Positions 7,247 through 15,941 of a DNA stretch of 44,711 bases are shown here, in pieces (positions within the stretch are counted from its first letter, which is position 1; each line of letters opens with the position of its first letter). A program made the position numbers and the translations under genes. The stretch is from Candidatus Gastranaerophilales bacterium. Lineage in GTDB: Bacteria; Cyanobacteriota; Vampirovibrionia; Gastranaerophilales; Gastranaerophilaceae. A model generated the notes under the pieces. The model had not been told where the DNA came from. It searched no databases and saw nothing but the letters and a program-made list of their open reading frames with translations. The stretch is taken from positions 1 through 44,711 of the forward strand of contig CALUQH010000037.1 in the NCBI GenBank assembly GCA_944322885.1. The letters are read 5' to 3'.

Positions 7247-8623
7247 ATGTCACAGTTTATTTCACTTGATAGCTTGAGAATGCCATTAACACCATACAGT
7301 CCTTTTTCAATGACTCAGGATACATTGGGCTCATTTCCTACACCGCCTGTATTTATGAGCGATTTTCAATCGGCTTATATGCCAAGTCAGTCACAAACTG
7401 ATTATTATAAAATGGGACAGGAATGGATGGCAAATCTTAACGCTAATGCTGCATTGACATCCGCTGCTCAGGGTTTGGTTTCACTTGAAGAAGAATTAGT
7501 TAAATCCACTGAATCCGAACAAATTAATGAGGAACAAAAACAAAGATTACAAGAGCTTTTAGACAAAATAGAGGCTTTAAAAGCTGAAGTTGCAAAAGCA
7601 TCTAATAAATCTATAGAGGAAAAAAATGATTTAGTAAATCAAATATCTCAATTACAGGAAGAAGCTGCAAATGTCGCAAAAGAAATAGCTGAAGAAATTC
7701 AGAACTCTGTGACAGAAGATGGTGGCGGAGATGCCGGTTCTGCTCCCGAAACGGAAACTGCAGGTGCTCCAACAACAGAAAATCCTGAAAATGTAGATGC
7801 TCCTGTTACTCAGGATATTGATGATAATAAGGCAAATGAAGCTCTCGAAATATGCCAGTCAATTTATCAGGGAGCTATAGGAGTAACCGGTACTGAATAC
7901 GATTATATTATAGATGGTTATAATGGTATGAAAGGTACAAAGGCCATCACAAAAGATAATGTTACGGCAGTATTAAACAAATGGCAGGAACAGTTTGCAT
8001 CCGGTTCGGGCGATGACAACGTAATTGAAACATTATTTGATGAGGAGATGTTTTGGAATCCTAGTCTTAGTAAAAGAGATGCCAACGGAAAAATTGCAAA
8101 TCCGAAAAATAATGTTGATATTATTTGGAACATCTTAAAATGTCTAGAAGAACGCGCAAAAGAATTGGGTGTCTATAAAAATGTTGTAGGCTTATTTACA
8201 GCAGCTTATAATGAACTTGATGATTTCAATATTGACCAATCAGTTGTTGAAAATAATATAATGGCTATTAATCAAAAGGTAATTGCCGCAGAAAATGCAA
8301 AAAAAGCTGAAGAGAATACCAAAAAAGTTGATGCTGATAAGAAAAATGCTGAAGCAACCGAAAAAGCAAAAGCTGAAGAAGCAGAAAGAAAGGTTGAAAC
8401 AGAAGCAAGAACAACATTCTTAACTGATATGCGTGAAATTTGGGATAATGATAAACTTGAAATATCTGATAAGGTGAAATATAAAGATGGGAAATTTGTT
8501 ATAAGAATTGAAGGTAATGATTATTACGGCAAAGATTTTAACGAATTACGCGAGCAAATTTATGCTGCAGGATATGATCCTGAAAAATATTTGTCAAAAC
8601 AACCACTAAATACAAGAGCATAA
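7247..8623 (+). CDS. Hypothetical Ala/Glu-rich coiled-coil protein
   Basis: A 458-residue protein with no recognised family and no signal peptide. Residues 1-60 are rich in Pro, Ser, Thr and Met. Residues 85-155 are strongly heptad-like (QKQRLQELLDKIEALKAEVA). An acidic Pro/Thr-rich linker follows (about 160-195), then a mixed domain (200-345) and an Ala/Lys/Glu-rich helix (345-390, KKAEENTKKVDADKKNAEA). The C-terminal 60 residues look globular. Its make-up resembles other large proteins in this window (15942-20378, 43414-44711), which may form one class of surface or secreted proteins. It is monocistronic, with its own promoter and terminator. Confidence 0.65.
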   Translation: MSQFISLDSLRMPLTPYSPFSMTQDTLGSFPTPPVFMSDFQSAYMPSQSQTDYYKMGQEWMANLNANAALTSAAQGLVSLEEELVKSTESEQINEEQKQRLQELLDKIEALKAEVAKASNKSIEEKNDLVNQISQLQEEAANVAKEIAEEIQNSVTEDGGGDAGSAPETETAGAPTTENPENVDAPVTQDIDDNKANEALEICQSIYQGAIGVTGTEYDYIIDGYNGMKGTKAITKDNVTAVLNKWQEQFASGSGDDNVIETLFDEEMFWNPSLSKRDANGKIANPKNNVDIIWNILKCLEERAKELGVYKNVVGLFTAAYNELDDFNIDQSVVENNIMAINQKVIAAENAKKAEENTKKVDADKKNAEATEKAKAEEAERKVETEARTTFLTDMREIWDNDKLEISDKVKYKDGKFVIRIEGNDYYGKDFNELREQIYAAGYDPEKYLSKQPLNTRA

Positions 8624-8720
8624 TTTTGTAAAAAAATTGTACAGTGAAAGTTAAAGTGATTCCTCATAATGGTAAAAGGAGAGCCTATAGAAAGTAAGTA
8701 GGTTAGGTGAAAGTGAAGAA

Positions 8721-8758
8721 AAAGTCCTTGGTTTTTATTCAAGGACTTTATTTTTTTT
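8721..8758. terminator. Bidirectional terminator between convergent genes
   Basis: A perfect 10-bp stem AAAGTCCTTG/CAAGGACTTT (8721-8730, 8740-8749) with a 9-base loop is followed on the plus strand by a long T run. On the minus strand it overlaps the stop codon of ispD and is followed by TTTTTC. It can serve both converging genes. Confidence 0.85.
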
Positions 8759-9470
8759 CAAGATATATTGCTGCAATATCTATATCATTCTGGGTTGTTA
8801 TTTTTATGTTTTTGTAACTGCCGTCTAAAATATAGACTGTTTCTCCTAACTCCTCAAGCATTCCTGCATCATCCGTAAAATTTTGTCCGTATAATTTTTC
8901 ATGCGCTTCTTTTATAAGCTTGTATTCAAATGCCTGCGGAGTTTGGGTGTTATAAAGTTTTGAACGGTCAATTGTGCGGATTATTTTTCCGTCTACAACC
9001 TCTTTTATTGTATCTATTGTTTTTGTCGCTACAGTCAGGGCTTTTTTCTCTTTAACCATCTCAATTGCGCGGTTTATAAGTTCTGTTGATATCATAGGTC
9101 TTGCTCCGTCATGGATTAACACATAATCACATTCACAGACATGTAATCCGTTATAAACGGAAGCCTGACGGGTTTGCCCGCCCTCTATTATTTTTACTTT
9201 CGGGCTGTCTTTAAAAATTTTATTTAATTCGTCAATAATTGTTTTGTTTGCACAGATTATAATTTCATCAACATCAGATGCTTCAAAGGCTTCTACCGTA
9301 TATTTTATAACCTCTTTGCCGATATTTGCTCTATTTTCAATATCTGCGTCAGAGGCTTCGCCTCCGTTTATAACCTCTTTCCCTTGAATTTTTTCAAGCA
9401 ATTTATTTTTGTTGCCGAAACGTGATGATGTTCCCCCTGCCGGTATTATTGCATTAACTTTGAAGTGCAT
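8748..9470 (-). CDS. ispD: 2-C-methyl-D-erythritol 4-phosphate cytidylyltransferase
   Basis: IspD catalyses the CTP-dependent third step of the MEP isoprenoid pathway. The nucleotide-binding loop IIPAGGTSSRFG (residues 8-19), the substrate-site HDGARP near residue 120, and TPQAF and TDDAG in the C-terminal third are all intact. At 240 residues it is slightly long. The excess is a 21-residue insertion at about 34-54, flanked by repeats of GKEVI and by a 14-base DNA direct repeat. The insertion falls between the nucleotide loop and the next helix, where a bulge could be tolerated. It is the last gene of a five-gene minus-strand operon, 2 bases after thiL. Confidence 0.95.
   Translation of the reverse strand: MHFKVNAIIPAGGTSSRFGNKNKLLEKIQGKEVINGGEASDADIENRANIGKEVIKYTVEAFEASDVDEIIICANKTIIDELNKIFKDSPKVKIIEGGQTRQASVYNGLHVCECDYVLIHDGARPMISTELINRAIEMVKEKKALTVATKTIDTIKEVVDGKIIRTIDRSKLYNTQTPQAFEYKLIKEAHEKLYGQNFTDDAGMLEELGETVYILDGSYKNIKITTQNDIDIAAIYLEKK
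9304..9380. repeat. 63-bp in-frame insertion in ispD flanked by 14-bp direct repeats
   Basis: TTTATAACCTCTTT occurs at 9304-9317 and again at 9367-9380, exactly 63 bp apart. The segment between contains a small palindrome (GAGGC-TTC-GCCTC). It adds 21 codons to ispD without changing frame, suggesting a palindromic insertion or an imperfect tandem duplication. Confidence 0.6.
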
Positions 9471-9472
9471 GT

Positions 9473-10378
9473 TTACTCCTTAAAATGATTAAATAAACTG
9501 TTTTCCGGTTCTTTTAATATTTTTCCGTCAAGTTTTACAGACGGCGAACCTTGTTCCACATCTCCGATTATCGTATAACCCGAAATCTTTTGCAATAAGT
9601 TTTCCGGCACTGCTGCAACAAGCTGATAATCTTCCCCGCCATATAGTACGGTATGCATATCAACTCCCGCGGAGTGCGGAATTTTTGCAGTATCAACATT
9701 AATTATTACATTACTTGCGTTTGCAATTTGAAATAATGCATCCGCAAGCCCGTCAGATGTGTCCATCATTGCGTAATCTTCTTTGATATTTTCGGCTATC
9801 CTGCGTGAAAATTCTTGTTGAGCTTCCGGCATGAGATGTGCCTTTATAAACTTATTGTTTATTTCCCCTTTTGTAAAAAGAGAATTATTTCCCAGTAAAA
9901 GATTCAGCCCCTTTGCGCTGTTCCCGTGTTCTCCGGAAACTATTACTTTATATCCGGCTTTTGCATTTTTTCTTGAAGATATTTTTCGGTTTTTCGTTGA
10001 GCCGATTGCAGCTGCTGAAATATAGATTTTGTCGCTGCCTGTTATATCTCCTCCGACAATTTCAACATTTTTTGAAGCGTATTTTGCCCCTTTGTAAAAC
10101 TGTTCAATAAATTCGTTATCCGTATCTTTGGGTAAAGATAATGATATGGTAATATATTTTGGATCTGCGCCGCTTGCACAGATATCGCTTATATTTACCA
10201 TAACGGTTTTGTAACCCAGCTGATATGGTGTTATAAATTCTTTTTTGAAATGAACATCTTCAACAAGGCTGTCCTGACTTATTACTATGCCTAAATCTTC
10301 TAAATAAGCGCAATCATCCCCTATGTAAGGAGAATTAAGTGTTGATTTAATTATTTTTATAAATTCCTGTTCTTTCAT
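9473..10378 (-). CDS. thiL: Thiamine-monophosphate kinase
   Basis: ThiL phosphorylates thiamine monophosphate to the active cofactor thiamine diphosphate using ATP. The 301-residue protein shows the AIR-synthase-like fold signatures: IGDDCA (19-24), QDSLVEDVHF, VNISDICASGADP, VGGDITGS, MDTSDGLADAL and GGEDYQLV, which supply the metal and nucleotide ligands. The length is normal. Its ATG overlaps the stop of the preceding GGDEF gene by one base (TGATG), indicating coupled translation. No thiamine riboswitch is seen in the operon. Confidence 0.95.
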   Translation of the reverse strand: MKEQEFIKIIKSTLNSPYIGDDCAYLEDLGIVISQDSLVEDVHFKKEFITPYQLGYKTVMVNISDICASGADPKYITISLSLPKDTDNEFIEQFYKGAKYASKNVEIVGGDITGSDKIYISAAAIGSTKNRKISSRKNAKAGYKVIVSGEHGNSAKGLNLLLGNNSLFTKGEINNKFIKAHLMPEAQQEFSRRIAENIKEDYAMMDTSDGLADALFQIANASNVIINVDTAKIPHSAGVDMHTVLYGGEDYQLVAAVPENLLQKISGYTIIGDVEQGSPSVKLDGKILKEPENSLFNHFKE

Positions 10379-12273
10379 CAGATGTCATGATCAATAAGTG
10401 AAATAAATTCCTGAACTAAAGCCGTATTCCATTTTTTGCCGGCGTCCTGCCTGATAACTTCAAGAGCCTGTTTTGGAGTAAGTTCTGCTCTGTAAGTTCT
10501 CGGTTCGATTAGTGCAAAATAAGCATCTACTATAAGGATTATTTGAGAAGTCATCGGAATTTCTTCCCGTGCAATTTTTGAAGGATACCCTGTGCCGTCC
10601 CAGTTTTCGTGATGGTGTTCTATTATCGGGATAATATCCTGAACATAGCTTATCGGCTGAAGAATTTCTCTTGCCGCAATTATAGGATGTTCTTTTATGT
10701 GATTTCTTTCTTCTTCCGTCAGCGGCGCCGTTTTTTGCAAGAGTTCCTGAGGAAGCATAAGGTTTCCTATGTCGTATAAAAGCATTGCAATTTTGAGTTT
10801 GTCTATATCGTCTTTGGGGAGGTCAAAACGTTTTGCAAGACTAACTGCAAGCAATACTTTAGATTTAACCGTTCCTTTATGATGAAGCGGATTGTAAGAT
10901 TGGGTGAGCATATCGGCGACGGAATACAAAACTTCTTTTGGAATTTCATTTTCATTATTTTTAAGTTTATTTTTTAATTCTTCTGTTAAGTCAGGATTTA
11001 TCGGAATATTATGTCTGGATAAAATATCAGTGAATGTGTTAACCGCGATTTCCTGCCAGCTTGTTTCCGATATCGGTTTTGCTAGAGTAACGCGGTTTCT
11101 GCCGTTTCTTTTAGAGCTGTACATCGCCTGATCGGTTAATTCCAGAATATCTTCGATATTATCAGAATGCTCCAGAAAAGTTGCAACACCGATACTTGCC
11201 GTTATATGGCCTATTGTATCAAGTTCTTCATCTTCCAAAGCTTTACGGATTCTTTCCGCCGCGACCATGGCGCCTTCTGATTCAACGCCAGGGAGAATTA
11301 CGTTAAATTCTTCTCCGCCCATACGTGCAGCGGTATCAATTGCACGCGCATTATTTTTCAATACGGAGGCAACTGTTTTTATCGCCAGATCGCCGTATGC
11401 GTGTCCGTATTTGTCATTAATCTCTTTCAGATGGTCAAGGTCGAGACCTATTATACTGAAAGGTTGTTTTTGACGAAGTGCGCGTCTTACTTCTTTTTTT
11501 AGATATTCTTCAAAATATCTTCTGTTATACAGGCCTGTGAGTGAATCTGTAACCGCCTGTGCCTTAACTTCTTCAAATAGACCGGCAATAGTTATTGCCA
11601 TTTCTATTTGCTGTGCAAAAATTGTTAAGAAATCTGTTTCGCCTTCAGTTAAATCTTTTCTTGAAGAAAAAACATCAAACCAGCCAAAAAGCGAGTTTCT
11701 GTTGTATAGCGGAACTGTTATTATTGATCTGCTAGGACTTCCCTGTTCAATTTCATCTATAATATCATCGGAAGTTTCAGGAATAACTGATTTTAATGTC
11801 CCGCCGATATCTGTTGTCTGCATAATCTTTTTCGCTTCCGCAGCACGGGCGTAAACACTGTCTTCATTATAAATAAGTCTTCTTGTCTGAATAGGAGTTT
11901 TAATAAGTTTATTAACCCTTTTAATTGACGGGTCATCCGACTGTGCAAGCACTGCAAGATAAGTCCCCTTTTCATCTTCGCATTTTTTTATTATATTGCA
12001 GTGAAGGTAGCCTAGTTCTCCCTGTATATTATTGACTATTGTTTCCAGAACACTTTGTAAAGGACGCGATGCATTCATCATATCCCAAATATGCTGTAAG
12101 GTAAGCATTCGTTTATTTGCAATATTGAGCTCTCTTGTACGTTCTTCAATTTCTTTTTCAAGTTGAATATTGCGCTCGTAAACTTCAAGATAGTCCTGTT
12201 TGTTATGATAAACAATGCTTTCTACTTCTGAAACCTTTTTATAGATGTCTTTTAAATTTTCGAAAAAATTCAT
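10378..12273 (-). CDS. GAF-GGDEF-HD-GYP signalling protein with altered HD motif
   Basis: Cyclic-di-GMP-related protein of 631 residues from the ATG at 12273, or 636 from a GTG overlapping the previous stop; numbering here uses the longer form. Residues 25-60 are coiled coil, 70-235 a GAF-like sensor. The GGDEF domain at about 240-400 has an intact GGEEF site (324-328) and an inhibitory RxxD site (RAID, 315-318), so cyclase activity with product inhibition is likely. The C-terminal HD-GYP domain keeps HHENWDGTGYP (558-569), but the HD pair reads YD at 505-506 and the following lysine is Asn. Loss of that metal ligand makes phosphodiesterase activity doubtful. A TATAAT box ends 6 bases before the ATG. 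Confidence 0.9.
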   Translation of the reverse strand: MNFFENLKDIYKKVSEVESIVYHNKQDYLEVYERNIQLEKEIEERTRELNIANKRMLTLQHIWDMMNASRPLQSVLETIVNNIQGELGYLHCNIIKKCEDEKGTYLAVLAQSDDPSIKRVNKLIKTPIQTRRLIYNEDSVYARAAEAKKIMQTTDIGGTLKSVIPETSDDIIDEIEQGSPSRSIITVPLYNRNSLFGWFDVFSSRKDLTEGETDFLTIFAQQIEMAITIAGLFEEVKAQAVTDSLTGLYNRRYFEEYLKKEVRRALRQKQPFSIIGLDLDHLKEINDKYGHAYGDLAIKTVASVLKNNARAIDTAARMGGEEFNVILPGVESEGAMVAAERIRKALEDEELDTIGHITASIGVATFLEHSDNIEDILELTDQAMYSSKRNGRNRVTLAKPISETSWQEIAVNTFTDILSRHNIPINPDLTEELKNKLKNNENEIPKEVLYSVADMLTQSYNPLHHKGTVKSKVLLAVSLAKRFDLPKDDIDKLKIAMLLYDIGNLMLPQELLQKTAPLTEEERNHIKEHPIIAAREILQPISYVQDIIPIIEHHHENWDGTGYPSKIAREEIPMTSQIILIVDAYFALIEPRTYRAELTPKQALEVIRQDAGKKWNTALVQEFISLIDHDI

Positions 12274-12287
12274 AGGTTTATTATACA

Positions 12288-13328
12288 CTATTGTTTCACA
12301 TTTTGTAATATCTTGTTAACAATATTTATAATTTCTTCCGGTTGAGGTTGTGTTCTGCAAAGCTCTGCTTCAGGTCCTGTTAATGGACAATTCCTTTTAT
12401 GGCAGGGGTTGCATTTGAGTTTGCCTCTGATTGAATAATATTTTTCGGGATCTCCCAAAGGGCCGTACATTGTAGGCGGTGTACAGCAGAAAATTGTTAT
12501 AACCGCAGGAATTTCTGTTGCACGAGCGAGATGTGCACTCCCTGAATCCGGTGACATAACAAGTGCAGCACGGGAAAACAGTTCTATTAACTCTTTTACC
12601 TGAGTTTTTCCTGCAAGATTTATGAAATTCCCTCCGCTGATGTAATTAATTAAATCATTATCGCGTTCGGTTCCCGTAAACACAAGTGAACATTTATCTT
12701 TAATAGCTTCAACAACCCTTTTCCAGTTATCCTTTTTCCAGTGTTTCATCTTCCAAGTTGTTGCAGGGCATATAACAACCATGGGTTTGGATTTATCTAA
12801 ACCGTGCAGAAGATTGTCAACTTTTGCTTTTGTTTCATCGCTTGATGGAGGAAGTGTATATTTGATTTCATCTGTTCCTTCAAGATTCAAATACTTTGCA
12901 AATTGCAAATATGAATAAATTACATGCGGATTTGGCGAACGTTTGACAATCTCATTGCATGCATAGGTTGAAAACTCTCTGCTGTGTTCAAAAATAAGTT
13001 TTCTATCAGCGCGGGCGAGTAACATCCACTGCATACTTTTGAACATTCCCTGAGAATCTATGGCAATATCAAATTTTTCTTTTCTTAATTGTAACGCTAT
13101 CTGTATAAATTCAAAAATACTTTTGAAAGAAAATCCCCGTTTTTTCCATCTTTGGATAGGTATAAGCACGGCATTTTTTACGGCAGGATTGTCTTTTATT
13201 ACATCATATCCTTTTTCTGATACTAGCCAGGTTATTTCATATCCGTTTTTTTGCAGAATATTTGCGAGCGGAATGTTGAAAATTATATCCCCAAGAGAGG
13301 AAAGTTTTACCAAAAGAAGTTTTTTCAT
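12288..13328 (-). CDS. Glycosyltransferase family 9 (heptosyltransferase-like)
   Basis: A 346-residue GT-B enzyme of family 9, which transfers ADP-heptose-like sugars in lipopolysaccharide core assembly at the cytoplasmic face of the inner membrane. The N terminus KLLLVKLSSLGDIIFNIPLA is the family signature. The C-terminal half holds CPATTWKMKHW, the donor-site PDSGSAHLARA, and a late cysteine cluster CNPCHKRNCPL common in this family. It overlaps the ROK kinase by 4 bases and precedes the GGDEF gene with a 1-base overlap to that gene's GTG. It supports an outer membrane carrying LPS or a related glycolipid; the sugar is not known. Confidence 0.92.
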   Translation of the reverse strand: MKKLLLVKLSSLGDIIFNIPLANILQKNGYEITWLVSEKGYDVIKDNPAVKNAVLIPIQRWKKRGFSFKSIFEFIQIALQLRKEKFDIAIDSQGMFKSMQWMLLARADRKLIFEHSREFSTYACNEIVKRSPNPHVIYSYLQFAKYLNLEGTDEIKYTLPPSSDETKAKVDNLLHGLDKSKPMVVICPATTWKMKHWKKDNWKRVVEAIKDKCSLVFTGTERDNDLINYISGGNFINLAGKTQVKELIELFSRAALVMSPDSGSAHLARATEIPAVITIFCCTPPTMYGPLGDPEKYYSIRGKLKCNPCHKRNCPLTGPEAELCRTQPQPEEIINIVNKILQNVKQ

Positions 13329-14284
13329 AATATCCTTTCCTCTAAAAATGCGGCACCTATTACTCCAGAATAATCGCCTAAAGCCGCCTTTTTAAATTCT
13401 ATTTTAGATGCGGGAACTGGTAAAGATTTTGCGCGTGCTTTTTTGATTGTTTTTTGATAGAAATAGTCAACCGCTTCTATCAAACCGCCGCCCAGAATAA
13501 TCAATTTCGGATTAATAAAGTTGATTATACTTGCAATGCCGCCTGAAAGATATTCGGACGCCTCTGTTACACATTGTATAACAAGTTCGTCTTCTCTTTC
13601 GATTGATTTTTGGATCATACTTGATGTAATTGCTTTTCCGGGTTCAAGGTAGTCCTTAATACAAGACAGGCGACCTTTTTTTAAAGCCCCTTCAATTCTT
13701 GTTTCAATAGCTGAACGTGAAGCATAAGCTTCAAGACACCCGTGTGCTCCGCAGGCACATTGTCTTCCGTTTAAATCAACTATAATATGTCCGATTTCGC
13801 CTGCCGTTCCTGTAGCACCGTAAATTATTTTTCCGTCTTTTACGATGGATGAGCCTACACCGGTTCCGACAAAAACACATACGAAATCGTCACATCCTTT
13901 ACCCGCTCCGAATTTCATCTCGCCTATGGCCGCAATTTCAACGTCGTTACCTACAAAAACAGGAAGATTGAAACGGTCTGATAAAAATTTTTTTATATCT
14001 AAATCAAAACAGTCAAGATTAGGTGCTCCGATTATAATTCCGTTTTCTCTGTCAATTTGTCCTGCCGCTCCAACACCAATTGAACTTATCTCGTCAAAGT
14101 TGACTTTGCTCTCCTCAAAAAGTTCTTCAATACCTTCGGTTAATTTTTTTAAAATATTTTCAGAACCTTTTTGCTTTTTTGTTTTCTTTTTTACATGGCA
14201 TAAAACATTGCCGGATTGTTTGTCAACAAGCCCGATAAGAATTTTTGTTCCGCCTAAGTCAACTCCAACTGAATATTTTTTCAT
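13325..14284 (-). CDS. ROK-family sugar kinase, probably glucokinase
   Basis: A 319-residue ATP-dependent hexokinase of the ROK family. The phosphate motif VGVDLGGTKILIG opens the protein. GNDVEIAAIGE supplies the catalytic Asp. GTAGEIGHIIVD and the zinc-binding signature CACGAHGCLEAYAS (about 175-190) are intact, followed by GGGLIE. No HTH domain is present, so it is an enzyme and not a repressor; glucose is the likeliest substrate. It leads the minus-strand operon ending in ispD. It is divergent from a GH13 amylase and appears to share that gene's -35 box. TATAAT ends 9 bases before the ATG and no Shine-Dalgarno is visible. Confidence 0.93.
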   Translation of the reverse strand: MKKYSVGVDLGGTKILIGLVDKQSGNVLCHVKKKTKKQKGSENILKKLTEGIEELFEESKVNFDEISSIGVGAAGQIDRENGIIIGAPNLDCFDLDIKKFLSDRFNLPVFVGNDVEIAAIGEMKFGAGKGCDDFVCVFVGTGVGSSIVKDGKIIYGATGTAGEIGHIIVDLNGRQCACGAHGCLEAYASRSAIETRIEGALKKGRLSCIKDYLEPGKAITSSMIQKSIEREDELVIQCVTEASEYLSGGIASIINFINPKLIILGGGLIEAVDYFYQKTIKKARAKSLPVPASKIEFKKAALGDYSGVIGAAFLEERIL

Positions 14285-14293
14285 ATATTTTAA

Positions 14294-14345
14294 ATTATAT
14301 ATAAAAAACTTTAAATTTGCAAAAAGTTTAATTGTCTGATATTAT
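14294..14345. promoter_or_regulatory. Divergent promoters sharing one palindromic -35
   Basis: TTGCAA at 14317-14322 reads the same on both strands. To the right, 17 bases lead to TATTAT (14340-14345) for the amylase. To the left, 17 bases lead to TATAAT (14294-14299 on the minus strand) for the ROK operon. The two RNA polymerase sites would overlap fully at the -35. Confidence 0.65.
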
Positions 14346-14371
14346 ATAAAAATATAAAGGGGATTGAGTTT

Positions 14372-15916
14372 ATGAGATTGATGAAAAGATTGTTTATTGC
14401 TCTTATATTAATGTTATTCACATATCAGAGCGGTTTTTGTGCTGATGTATGGGTTAATGATTTAAGGAATTTATTCTTAAATAATTCCGCAATAATTTAT
14501 GAAATAAATTTGAGAACTTTCAATGCTCAGGATACAAATAAAAATGGTATAATTGATTTTGATGATGCTGAGGAAAGCGGAACTTTTTTAAATGCGATTT
14601 CGCGTCTGGATGATTTGAAGCGTAGAGGAATAAATACAATTCATGTAATGCCTGTAACACCTGTAGGTAAAATAAAAGCTCTCGGCACTGCAGGTTCATT
14701 ATATTCAGCATTGAGCTTTGACAGCCTAAATCCGCAGCTGGCAAGTAAACGAAGCGCTTTATCAGTTGAAGATCAGGCAAGAAAATTTATAGCTGAAGCT
14801 CATAAACGTAAAATCCGTGTAATTATAGATTTGCCGTCATGCGGTTCTTATGATTTGTATATGCAGCGACCTGAATTATTTGTTAAGGATAAATCGGGTC
14901 AGCCTGTTGTCCCTGCTGATTGGACTGATGTAAGATTATTGAATGCAGGTACTGAAACGGCCGTCAATAAAGATGTTTACAACCTTTTTAAGGGCTTTGT
15001 TGATATGGTAATTGATCTTGGTGCGGACGGAATAAGAGCCGATGTCGCAACAAATAAGCCTGCTAAATTCTGGAAAGATTTAATCGCTTATTCCAGAACT
15101 AAAGATCCTCAGTTTTTATGGCTGGCCGAAGCTTCCGAAAGCTGGACGGAGGCTGTATCTCCTTATGCTGTGTTTACACCGTATAACAAACTTTTGGAGG
15201 CCGGATTTGACGGATATTACGGCAGTTATTTTAACCTGAAAAATTTTAAAACAGGAAAAGAACTTATTAATCTTATTGAACAGACAAATACGAATTTGTC
15301 TGGCTATACGGAACACAAGGCGGTTATCGGCAGTTTTTCCACTCACGATGAGTTAAGCCCTGTACTTATAAACGGCAAAAGATATTCCGAAATGATTATC
15401 TGGCTTAATTCTACGTTGCCGGTAAACTCATACTTTGTGGATGGTTTTGATACTTGTGATAACTATATTTATCCCTGGGCAAATAAAAAAGCGCCTGTAA
15501 CTTATACCGATGATGATTATTACTTTGCTCATCGCGGAAAAATAGATTTATTTAATTTCTCAAGACAGCCTGGCGGGCAGGATAAAGGTTTGCCCTGGAC
15601 TTTTGTGGCTGCAAACAATTTAAAAAAACAATTTATTACAACAATTAATAACGGAAAATTTGTTCCTTTAAGAACAACGGAGCCTTCGGTGTTTTCTTAC
15701 GCAGTTACATATAAAGGGAAAAATATTGTTGTAACCGGCAACCTGAATTTTCGTAATAATGTAGATGTAACTGTTTATCTCCCGCATTTCAGTGTTGACA
15801 ATAATGTAATACCTATAAAAATTGAAGACAGCCCTATTGCAAAGCGAGGTTCTTTTAAGGTTACGCTAAATCCGGGAGAAACACAGGTGCTCCTTATAGA
15901 TGACTTGGAATTATAA
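14372..15916 (+). CDS. Secreted GH13 alpha-amylase family glycoside hydrolase
   Basis: A 514-residue exported amylase-like enzyme with a signal peptide (about residues 1-24, cleavage near GFC-AD), probably periplasmic. The (beta/alpha)8 motifs include INTIHVMPV, DGIRADVATN (nucleophile Asp near 224), WLAEASE (acid Glu near 253) and STHDE (third acid near 326). Residues about 50-65, DTNKNGIIDFDD, match a Ca-binding EF-hand-like loop inserted after the first strand. The C terminus is beta-rich, as in domain C. GGGGATT precedes the ATG. Divergence from the ROK kinase suggests glucan use. The exact specificity (amylase, glucosidase or transferase) cannot be read from the sequence. Confidence 0.9.
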   Translation: MRLMKRLFIALILMLFTYQSGFCADVWVNDLRNLFLNNSAIIYEINLRTFNAQDTNKNGIIDFDDAEESGTFLNAISRLDDLKRRGINTIHVMPVTPVGKIKALGTAGSLYSALSFDSLNPQLASKRSALSVEDQARKFIAEAHKRKIRVIIDLPSCGSYDLYMQRPELFVKDKSGQPVVPADWTDVRLLNAGTETAVNKDVYNLFKGFVDMVIDLGADGIRADVATNKPAKFWKDLIAYSRTKDPQFLWLAEASESWTEAVSPYAVFTPYNKLLEAGFDGYYGSYFNLKNFKTGKELINLIEQTNTNLSGYTEHKAVIGSFSTHDELSPVLINGKRYSEMIIWLNSTLPVNSYFVDGFDTCDNYIYPWANKKAPVTYTDDDYYFAHRGKIDLFNFSRQPGGQDKGLPWTFVAANNLKKQFITTINNGKFVPLRTTEPSVFSYAVTYKGKNIVVTGNLNFRNNVDVTVYLPHFSVDNNVIPIKIEDSPIAKRGSFKVTLNPGETQVLLIDDLEL

Positions 15917-15941
15917 TAATATAAATATAATCTCTGATGAA

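Noticed and set aside
8624..8720. Short reading frame with AGGAG between 8624 and 8720
   Set aside because: Any frame stops within about ten codons and the ribosome-like site is not followed by a usable start.
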